A DNA stretch of 9,206 nt from Candidatus Methanomethylophilaceae archaeon (GTDB lineage: Archaea > Thermoplasmatota > Thermoplasmata > Methanomassiliicoccales > Methanomethylophilaceae): contig JAFVET010000042.1 in the NCBI GenBank assembly GCA_017475875.1, positions 1-9,206 on the forward strand. The letters are read 5' to 3'. This document shows positions 1-4,859 of the stretch, one piece after another. Within the stretch, counting starts at the first letter, position 1. Each line of letters starts with the position of its first letter. Below the pieces are notes generated by a model. The model did not search any database. It had not been told where the DNA came from and was given only the letters and a program-made list of their open reading frames with translations. A program made the position numbers and the translations under genes.

Positions 1-591
1 GACGGACTGCTCGCCGAACAGGTCAGTGTAGGTCTCGTTGTCGAAGGTGGTCTCGAAGACACCGGCACGGGTGGCTCCGAGTCCCTTGGCGAGACCGAGC
101 GCGATCTTCTTGGCGTTTCCGGTGACGTCCTGGTGGATACAGATCAGGGCGGGGACTCCGAATCCCTCGAGGAACATGACCCTCTCCATGTCTCCAGGAG
201 ACTTGGGGGCCATCATGATGACATCGACGTCCTTCGGGGGGACGATGAGCTTGTAGGTGATGGCGAAACCGTGGGCGAACTCAAGTGCGGCGCCTTTCTT
301 GAGGTTGGGCTCGACGTACTGCTTGTAGATATCGGGCTGGATCTCGTCGGGCAGGAGCATCATGACGACGTCCGCGTCCTTGACCGCGTCACCGAACTCG
401 GCGACCTTGAGACCGTCCTCCTTGGCCTTGTTCCAAGATTTGCCGGTCTTCCTGGCACCGACGGTAACGTCGATTCCGGAATCGTGGAAACAGAGGGCCT
501 GGGCCCTTCCCTGTGATCCGTATCCCAGAACGGCGACCTTCTTTCCGTCGAAGATCTTCAGGTCAGCATCGTTGTCGTGGTATAACTGCAT
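1..591 (-). CDS. ilvC: Ketol-acid reductoisomerase, N-terminal 197 residues (partial, runs off the window)
   Basis: Makes 2,3-dihydroxy-isovalerate (or the methylvalerate homologue) from acetolactate or acetohydroxybutyrate with NADPH and Mg2+, the second step of valine/isoleucine (and leucine) synthesis, in the cytoplasm. Reading the minus strand from ATG at 591 gives the Rossmann nucleotide motif GYGSQGRAQ at residues 23-31, the cofactor loop GARKTGKSW at 45-53, the catalytic-type H107 in FAHGFAI, the APKSPG segment at 128-133, and the start of the knotted domain with TDLFGEQ, whose D190 and E194 fall at the numbers known for Mg2+ ligands in class I enzymes. The frame is open to base 1, so about 130-140 residues of the usual ~330 lie outside. 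GAGGT (603-599) sits 7 nt before the ATG and supports the start. It diverges from the MarR gene. Confidence 0.97.
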   Translation of the reverse strand, partial: MQLYHDNDADLKIFDGKKVAVLGYGSQGRAQALCFHDSGIDVTVGARKTGKSWNKAKEDGLKVAEFGDAVKDADVVMMLLPDEIQPDIYKQYVEPNLKKGAALEFAHGFAITYKLIVPPKDVDVIMMAPKSPGDMERVMFLEGFGVPALICIHQDVTGNAKKIALGLAKGLGATRAGVFETTFDNETYTDLFGEQSV

Positions 592-626
592 CTATTTTAC
601 CTCTGAAGCCCACGAAAAGTTACATT

Positions 627-638
627 CTATTAATATTG
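627..638 (-). promoter_or_regulatory. Probable TATA box of ilvC
   Basis: On the minus strand an AT-rich CAATATTAATAG stretch lies 36-47 nt before the ilvC ATG. An archaeal start site about 25 nt downstream would fall near 605-608, leaving a short leader that still contains the GAGGT ribosome site. Position and composition are the only evidence. Confidence 0.45.
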
Positions 639-674
639 AGCGGAATGAGGGTAAGCACCTGTGACACCCCAATC

Positions 675-683
675 CTTTATATC
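675..683 (+). promoter_or_regulatory. Probable TATA box of the MarR gene
   Basis: CTTTATATC is a good archaeal TATA match centred about 27 nt before the ATG at 706, so transcription should begin at or next to the start codon. A weak AAGGT (697-701) lies 4 nt before the ATG but would be outside or at the very end of such a transcript. Confidence 0.6.
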
Positions 684-705
684 GCCGAGATAATGCAAGG
701 TCTGG

Positions 706-1155
706 ATGGACGAAAGACACAGGGAACTGCTCAGACAGTTCCAAGTCATACCGGCGAAAGCCGATAAGATCATGCGGTCCATTACCAGCGAGTACCTTAA
801 CGACACCACGCTGAAGGGCTACCACATGCATTACATCTTCTGTCTCGGACGCTCCGAGGGCATATCCCAGATGGAGCTGTCCCGCATCGTCAGGGAAGAC
901 AAGTCCCGGGTATCGGTGGTCGTGAAGGAACTCCGGGAGATGGGCATGGTAGAGGACCGCAGCAGCAAGAAGACCGCGGAACTCTATCTGACGGAGAAGG
1001 GTCGCGAGACATATGCCATGAGCAGGATGTTCTTCGAGATCTTCGTGGGAAAGATCACGTCCAATCTGACACCCGAAGAGCTTGAAACTCTCATAAATCT
1101 ATTGAAGAAGATCTCGGAAAACTGCGATTCACTCCTGGATGACGACTCCTCGTAA
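706..1155 (+). CDS. MarR-family winged-helix transcriptional regulator
   Basis: A 149-residue protein of normal MarR length. Residues 1-35 are the N-terminal dimerisation helix. The segment around 40-63 (GYHMHYIFCL, then ISQMELSRIV) leads into the helix-turn-helix, with a recognition helix at about 65-83 (DKSRVSVVVKELREMGMVE). The wing follows (RSSKKTAELYLTEKG, 85-99), and the C-terminal helix NLTPEELETLINLLKKI (120-136) is typical of the family. MarR dimers bind short palindromes, usually repress, and release DNA on binding a small ligand or on oxidation. The gene directly precedes an MFS pump in the same direction, and the gap between them carries two dyads, so it most likely controls that pump and possibly itself. 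The ligand cannot be read from the sequence. The start is fixed by the TATA spacing. Confidence 0.9.
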   Translation: MDERHRELLRQFQVIPAKADKIMRSITSEYLNDTTLKGYHMHYIFCLGRSEGISQMELSRIVREDKSRVSVVVKELREMGMVEDRSSKKTAELYLTEKGRETYAMSRMFFEIFVGKITSNLTPEELETLINLLKKISENCDSLLDDDSS

Positions 1156-1157
1156 TT

Positions 1158-1177
1158 ATTGTTGACTTGTAAACAAT
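1158..1177. promoter_or_regulatory. 20-bp imperfect palindrome, candidate MarR operator
   Basis: Arms ATTGTTGAC (1158-1166) and GTAAACAAT (1169-1177) pair at 8 of 9 positions around a TT centre. The site starts two bases after the MarR stop codon. Size and symmetry are those of a MarR-dimer site, although it lies well upstream of the predicted pump start site. Confidence 0.4.
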
Positions 1178-1216
1178 CATGAAAACCGTTTGATTACCGT
1201 TCTTACTGTAATAATA

Positions 1217-1225
1217 CATAAATAG
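1217..1225 (+). promoter_or_regulatory. Probable TATA box of the MFS pump gene
   Basis: CATAAATAG is centred near 1221. A start site about 25 nt downstream (near 1246) falls inside the perfect palindrome at 1232-1254 and leaves a leader of about 10 nt without a ribosome site. Confidence 0.5.
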
Positions 1226-1231
1226 TGCTCA

Positions 1232-1254
1232 CTAATTCGGACTTTCCGAATTAG
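1232..1254. promoter_or_regulatory. Perfect 10-bp-arm palindrome at the pump start, candidate operator
   Basis: Arms CTAATTCGGA (1232-1241) and TCCGAATTAG (1245-1254) are exact reverse complements around CTT. The site lies between the TATA box and the ATG at 1256 and covers the predicted start of transcription, where a bound repressor would block RNA polymerase. An RNA hairpin hiding the start codon is the alternative. Confidence 0.65.
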
Positions 1255-1255
1255 C

Positions 1256-2830
1256 ATGGCAGTTGAGCAAATAACTTACAAAAACATCGATCCCAGGACC
1301 AGGAACACGATCATGTTCGGTCTGTGCTTCGCGATGATGATCGCGTGTTTCGACGGTACGATCGTCGGAACTTGCGGAACGGTCATCGCCGAGGAGCTGA
1401 ACGGTCTGGGACTCTATTCGTGGATGGTCACGGCGTTCATGCTCTGCGAGACCGTCGTGATCCCCATTTCGGGAAAACTCTCCGATCTCTACGGCAGGAA
1501 ACCCCTGTTCCTCATCGGACTCACCCTCTTCGTCGCGGGATCCCTCATTGCCGGAATGTCCACCAGCATGGAGATGCTGATCGTCTGCCGCGGCATCCAG
1601 GGTCTCGGAGGAGGTATCCTCATCCCCGTGGCCACGGCCGCTGTCGCGGACCTCTACGCACCCGAGGCCAGGGCGAAGATGCAGGGAATCCTCGGTGCCA
1701 TCTTCGGTGTCGGAAGCGGTATCGGGCCCCTCATCGGCGGATACATCACCGAGTACGTCGACTGGCGCTGGGTGTTCTACATCAACATCCCCCTGGCCAT
1801 CGTCGCCTACGCCCTCACGCTCAAGAAGTTCCCCGCCCCGATCCTCGACGAGAAACCGTCCGTGGATTACATCGGAATGGCCATACTCTCCGTACTACTC
1901 GTCGACGTCCTGCTGTACTTCGAGTTCGGAGGCAACAAGTTCGAATGGCTCGGACTCCAGGGCATCCTGATGATCGCTTTCGCTCTGGTGCTCTTGGTGG
2001 TCTTCATCAAGCAGGAGATGAGGGCCAGGGAGCCTGTGCTCTCCCCCAAGCTCATACACAACAAGACCGTGGTCATGGCGGCCGTGTTCATGTTCATCTT
2101 CGGAGTCGGAATGATCGGAGCGATGATCTACTCGAACATGTTCGCCATCCTGATCCTCAACCTGACGACGCTCGAGGCGGGATACTACTCGTTGGCCATG
2201 GTCGCGGGAATGATGATCACCGCCCTCACCAGCGGTGCCCTTGTCCAAAGGACCGGATACAAGATCTGGCTCACCATGGGGCCCATCATCGCGTTCATCG
2301 GACTGTACCTGATGTCCCGCATGACCATCGGAACTGACCTGACCTACTACGCCATGTGCCTGTTCGTCCTCGGATTCGGACTCGGATGCATGATGGCGGT
2401 CATCATGACCGGTGTCCAGAACAGTTCCAAATCCAACGAGATCGGAATGTCCACTTCCTCGGTCAACCTGCTGAGGTCCATCGGCAGCACCATGGGTACC
2501 GCCATATTCAGCATGCTCATCACCTCGAGGCTCAACGGAGAGTTCGCAGCGAACGTCCCGGCGGACGTCGTATCGATACTCCCGAGCGGGACTGAAGCCC
2601 TCAACTACCTGGGCTCGCAGGAATTCGTCAACCAGCTGTTGGGAATGGGTTACACTTATCCAGACGGAGTGATGGGTGTGTTCCACGACATCCTCCTGTC
2701 CTTCGCCAACAGCGTGGACTTCGCCTTCATCGCCGGCGGATGCATCATGGTGACCACCGCCATCATCGGAATCCTCTTCAAGGTGCAGAAACCCGTCGAG
2801 GACGAGCCGACCGTCGAAGTCACTGAATGA
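1256..2830 (+). CDS. MFS multidrug efflux transporter, DHA2 (EmrB/QacA) type, 14 membrane helices
   Basis: A 524-residue proton-coupled antiporter of the cytoplasmic membrane, expected to expel toxic organic compounds. Fourteen hydrophobic segments can be placed at roughly 17-40, 53-74, 84-101, 106-130, 141-163, 171-190, 203-222, 233-252, 270-292, 309-330, 336-356, 362-388, 405-424 and 485-508, matching DHA2 rather than the 12-helix families. Motif A is GKLSDLYGRKP (73-83), motif B RGIQGLGGG (112-120) and motif C GVGSGIGPLIGG (151-162). The first helix carries D33 in the DGTIVGT context usual for DHA2. The long loop before the last helix (about 425-484) is also family-like. It lies 100 bp after the MarR gene, has its own TATA box, and is overlapped by a palindrome, so regulation by that MarR protein is likely. 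Substrate unknown. Confidence 0.93.
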   Translation: MAVEQITYKNIDPRTRNTIMFGLCFAMMIACFDGTIVGTCGTVIAEELNGLGLYSWMVTAFMLCETVVIPISGKLSDLYGRKPLFLIGLTLFVAGSLIAGMSTSMEMLIVCRGIQGLGGGILIPVATAAVADLYAPEARAKMQGILGAIFGVGSGIGPLIGGYITEYVDWRWVFYINIPLAIVAYALTLKKFPAPILDEKPSVDYIGMAILSVLLVDVLLYFEFGGNKFEWLGLQGILMIAFALVLLVVFIKQEMRAREPVLSPKLIHNKTVVMAAVFMFIFGVGMIGAMIYSNMFAILILNLTTLEAGYYSLAMVAGMMITALTSGALVQRTGYKIWLTMGPIIAFIGLYLMSRMTIGTDLTYYAMCLFVLGFGLGCMMAVIMTGVQNSSKSNEIGMSTSSVNLLRSIGSTMGTAIFSMLITSRLNGEFAANVPADVVSILPSGTEALNYLGSQEFVNQLLGMGYTYPDGVMGVFHDILLSFANSVDFAFIAGGCIMVTTAIIGILFKVQKPVEDEPTVEVTE

Positions 2831-2846
2831 TTCGTTGTACAAACGA

Positions 2847-2873
2847 GTGTCCGGGCGGTTTCCGTCCGGACAC
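2847..2873 (+). terminator. Strong hairpin after the MFS gene
   Basis: GTGTCCGGGCGG (2847-2858) pairs with CCGTCCGGACAC (2862-2873) around a TTT loop: 12 base pairs with one G-U wobble, 16 nt after the pump stop codon. There is no clean T-run behind it, so it may be a 3'-end stabilising hairpin rather than a terminator of the bacterial kind. Confidence 0.5.
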
Positions 2874-2937
2874 CATGTTACATTTCACTCATCAAAAAGA
2901 CATGAGCCGCCCGACTGTTGCGGATCGTGTCTGATTA

Positions 2938-2952
2938 TCGAAAAAAGGCAGA
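2938..2952 (-). terminator. T-run terminator of the minus-strand repeat block
   Basis: Read on the minus strand, the sequence just past the stop of the last C-terminal copy is CTGCCTTTTTTCG, with six T at 2946-2941. Archaeal RNA polymerase terminates on such runs. I see no equivalent run between the intact nuclease gene and the two short copies (only TTTT near 3670), so one transcript could cover all three. Confidence 0.45.
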
Positions 2953-2954
2953 CC

Positions 2955-3248
2955 TCAACGTGCTCGAGTCGAGGTGTTGACGAGTCTCGCCGATACCTCC
3001 TCCCTGAACTCTTCGGGCATAGCATCGATGACCACACCTAAATCATAACCTGAGGCAAGCATTTTCCGAGCCATGTACAGGCAAGCCTCGATACCTTTTT
3101 CTTTGGCCATGGACTCCGCGTGTTCCCTCGTCATGAGAGCACCGGATTCCAAGGCTTCCTCCAAGGCCTCCTCCTTCTGTGCGAGTATGAAGTCCTCCTC
3201 CAACGTCCTGCTCAATCCGTTCCCCTCTCTTGAAGTGTATGTATCCAA
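2955..3248 (-). CDS. C-terminal domain-only copy 1 of the neighbouring PD-(D/E)XK nuclease-family protein
   Basis: The open frame (97 residues from TTG at 3248) matches the last ~85 residues of the intact gene at 3741-4709: LSRTLEEDFILAQKEEALEEALESG, then a TREHAESMAKEKGIEA segment, then YMARKMLASG and PEEFREEVSARL. The whole nuclease domain is missing. The frame is closed upstream by TGA and contains no ATG or GTG start at its head. The only starts are TTG at 3248, without a ribosome site, and TTG at 3215, preceded by GAGAGGGG with a 6-nt gap. A weak box ATTAAA at 3260-3255 could serve the latter. It is either a degraded 3'-end duplication or a small stand-alone C-terminal protein. The frame is unbroken and changes are mostly conservative, which argues for constraint, but expression is unproven. 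Confidence 0.5.
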   Translation of the reverse strand: MDTYTSREGNGLSRTLEEDFILAQKEEALEEALESGALMTREHAESMAKEKGIEACLYMARKMLASGYDLGVVIDAMPEEFREEVSARLVNTSTRAR

Positions 3249-3249
3249 T

Positions 3250-3264
3250 AATCGTTTAATGATT
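3250..3264. repeat. 15-bp inverted repeat at the upstream edge of copy 1
   Basis: AATCGTTTAATGATT is a dyad with one G-T type mismatch in 6-bp arms. It lies where the sequence shared by copies 1 and 2 fades out, and is followed by CAAAC, as in the matching site at 3627-3641. Confidence 0.35.
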
Positions 3265-3316
3265 CAAACCTGCTTGTATGGTTGCAACCTGGGAGGTGGG
3301 ATGCGTCAAATCCGAC

Positions 3317-3592
3317 TTAAAAGTGAATTTCCGTAAGCCACATTTGGACGCTCTCGAAACTTGCTCGGAATGAAGGCCCGTCAAGTCTCTCCGATACCTC
3401 CTCCCTGTACTCTTCTGGAATGGCCTCAACGACATCATCGAAAGCGATGCCCGAAGCAAGCATTTTCCGGGCCATATACAGAAATGCTCCAATTACGTGT
3501 TCCCTCGTCACGTGAATGCCGGATTCCAAGGCTTCCTCCAAGGCCTCCTCATTCTGTGCGAGTATGAAGTCTTCCTCCAACGTCCTGCTCAA
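3317..3592 (-). CDS. C-terminal domain-only copy 2 of the neighbouring PD-(D/E)XK nuclease-family protein
   Basis: A 91-residue frame from TTG at 3592 repeats the intact protein's tail: LSRTLEEDFILAQNEEALEEALESG, GIHVTRE, FLYMARKMLASG, IPEEYREEVSERL. Relative to the other two copies it lacks about eight codons after TREH, in frame. The position of the intact gene's TGA is CGA here (SF-R), so translation would run 16 residues further (ASFESVQMWLTEIHF) to a TAA. The TTG is preceded by GAGAGGGG at a 6-nt gap, exactly as in copy 1, and the upstream frame closes at a TGA about 20 codons earlier with no ATG. It is a pseudogene fragment or a small protein using TTG. An indel that keeps frame is weak evidence for translation. 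Confidence 0.5.
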   Translation of the reverse strand: MSRTLEEDFILAQNEEALEEALESGIHVTREHVIGAFLYMARKMLASGIAFDDVVEAIPEEYREEVSERLDGPSFRASFESVQMWLTEIHF

Positions 3593-3626
3593 TCCGTTCC
3601 CCTCTCTCGAAGTACATGTATCCGAA

Positions 3627-3641
3627 AATCGTGTTACGATT
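3627..3641. repeat. 15-bp inverted repeat at the upstream edge of copy 2
   Basis: AATCGT and ACGATT are perfect 6-bp arms around GTT, followed by CAAAC. It is the counterpart of the dyad at 3250-3264 and marks the edge of the duplicated unit. Confidence 0.4.
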
Positions 3642-3740
3642 CAAACAGCAAGTGTGATTCCATCCCAAAATGGAGCCGCATCGAATCCAACGGTGATACA
3701 AACCATTGGGTGACACCGCTCCGACAAGCTTGAATACCAC

Positions 3741-4709
3741 TCAGAATGAGGATCCATTGAGCCTCGCCAATATCTCCTCCCTGAACTCTTCGGGGATATA
3801 CTTGACGATATCATCTAAAACGCTGCCCGAAGCAAACATTTTCCGAGCCACGTAAAAATAAGACTCGATTTTTGCGTCTTTAACCATGGTCTCCGCGTTT
3901 TCCCTCGTCACGTGAATGCCGGATTCCAAGGCCTCTTCCAAGGCCTCCTCTTTCTGTGCGAGTATGAAGTCCTCCTCCAACGTCCTGCTCAGTTCGTTCA
4001 CCCCCTCTGACAACTCATATGCTTCGCGGATATTATACACTTCCCCGATCCTTCTGACCCTCTCCCCCGGGGGAACGTTCTTCCCGAACAGGGTGTTGAT
4101 CAGACCCAGGTCGGTCCCAGGATAGTCGTCCCCTCCACCGATGTTGACGGTAACGAACTGCAAGTAATCGAAATCCGGCTCCCTGGCCGAGGCGTTGTAC
4201 GGGCCGATTGGACTGTTCGCCAACCTTGTGGAGAATATGGAATTGCGCTGATCCCGGCGTGGCGTGAGGATGAACCAGATGCTGTAGACTTTGCGCAGTT
4301 TGCCATAGTCGTCGTTGCTGAAATGCACCGGCTTCTGGGCATGGATCAGTGTGGCCGCGTAGTAGACGGCCCTCTGCTCGAAGCCGTATCTCGGATCCAG
4401 CCTGCTCTGACCTTCGATGTTGAGGTCTATCTTGATACTCTCCCCATTCACAGGCACGGTGAGCTCCACATGCATGTCCATGCGGATTGAACTGTCGTCG
4501 GGTGTCGGCAACTCGGTGTTGAGCTGGACCAGATCGCTGTTGTCCTCGTCCACCGGCAGGCATGCCCTCACCTGTTCCTCGGTCATCCCTTCGAACTCGC
4601 TGACCAGCGGTTGCAGCACCCTTGCCAAGAGGTAACGGTTCGACATCACCTTCTTGAAACCGCTGTCCAACCTGTTCCTGTTCGATTCCGTTCCGTCTGT
4701 TTCACCCAT
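3741..4709 (-). CDS. PD-(D/E)XK nuclease-family protein (Rpn / PDDEXK_2 transposase-like), intact
   Basis: A 322-residue protein, normal length for this family. The N-terminal part reads as a degenerate FKKVMSNRYLLARVLQPL helix pair (18-35). The nuclease core follows: D78 in RMDMHVELTV, a turn with NGES, then IDLNIEGQ (94-101) giving E99-x-Q101, the D...ExQ form usual in PDDEXK_2/Rpn proteins, and RAVYYAATLIHAQ (113-125). The strand YGKLRKVYSIWFIL (135-148) is also family-like. The C-terminal part (239-322) is an acidic helical stretch EEALEEALESG, then a YVARKMFASG...DDIVKYIPEEFREEI module. Members cut DNA or act as toxic, defence-related or recombination proteins. They are often called transposases, but I see no element ends here. 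Start ATG 4709 is the first in frame; no good ribosome site or TATA box precedes it. Two copies of its C-terminal domain follow on the same strand. Confidence 0.85.
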   Translation of the reverse strand: MGETDGTESNRNRLDSGFKKVMSNRYLLARVLQPLVSEFEGMTEEQVRACLPVDEDNSDLVQLNTELPTPDDSSIRMDMHVELTVPVNGESIKIDLNIEGQSRLDPRYGFEQRAVYYAATLIHAQKPVHFSNDDYGKLRKVYSIWFILTPRRDQRNSIFSTRLANSPIGPYNASAREPDFDYLQFVTVNIGGGDDYPGTDLGLINTLFGKNVPPGERVRRIGEVYNIREAYELSEGVNELSRTLEEDFILAQKEEALEEALESGIHVTRENAETMVKDAKIESYFYVARKMFASGSVLDDIVKYIPEEFREEILARLNGSSF

Positions 4710-4782
4710 ATGAATACCGGAACCCGCTCAGCTCGCCCTCGTAAAAACAAGGTCCCGGAATCTAAGGATTTCAAATCAAAGG

Positions 4783-4832
4783 GCACCGGTACCGATGTGA
4801 GTCCGGTGTCTTCATCCCCCTACCGAAGACAC
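4783..4832 (+). promoter_or_regulatory. Overlapping alternative hairpins before the nitrilase-ATPase gene
   Basis: GTGTCTTC (4806-4813) pairs perfectly with GAAGACAC (4825-4832) across an 11-nt loop. The overlapping CCGGTGT (4803-4809) can instead pair with GCACCGG (4783-4789, one wobble). The two stems share 4806-4809, so they exclude each other. They lie 27-77 nt before the ATG at 4860, in the gap with the diverging nuclease gene. This could be an RNA switch or two protein sites. I recognise no known riboswitch class. Confidence 0.3.
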
Positions 4833-4859
4833 TATTGACAAGAACGCGATAAACCCCTG

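Larger units (their letters stand above)
2955..4010 (-). repeat. Three tandem direct copies of the nuclease C-terminal coding segment
   Basis: The same coding segment occurs three times in the same direction, the LSRTL point falling at 3215, 3592 and 3992 (spacings 377 and 400). All three share a core around 3130-3215, 3520-3592 and 3915-3992 coding for EEALEEALESG and LSRTLEEDFILAQ. Copies 1 and 2 also share about 60 bp upstream of that point (CCGTTCCCCTCTCT... to GATTCAAAC at 3261-3269 and 3638-3646), which the intact gene lacks. Copies 2 and 3 share the block TTCCCTCGTCACGTGAATGC, which copy 1 lacks. Confidence 0.85.

Noticed and set aside
133..516. Plus-strand 127-codon frame across ilvC
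   Set aside because: It is antisense to a clear ilvC reading frame and has no family features.
592..705. Small frames in the ilvC-MarR gap
   Set aside because: They run across two divergent promoters and into the MarR gene, and the composition is non-coding.
1324..2337. 337-codon plus-strand frame inside the MFS gene
   Set aside because: It is an Arg/His-rich low-complexity shift of the MFS coding sequence with no promoter or family match.
1895..2842. 315-codon open frame antisense to the MFS gene
   Set aside because: It is rich in His, Asp, Glu, Gly and Val with no recognisable fold, as expected from the complement of a GC-rich membrane-protein gene. The sense frame has clear MFS motifs.
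2955..4010. CRISPR array or minisatellite
   Set aside because: The three repeats are about 300 bp, imperfect and protein-coding, without short regular spacers.
2955..4709. Insertion sequence
   Set aside because: The family is often labelled transposase, but I see no flanking terminal inverted repeats, target duplication, DDE transposase or serine recombinase. The small dyads lie inside the block, not at its ends.
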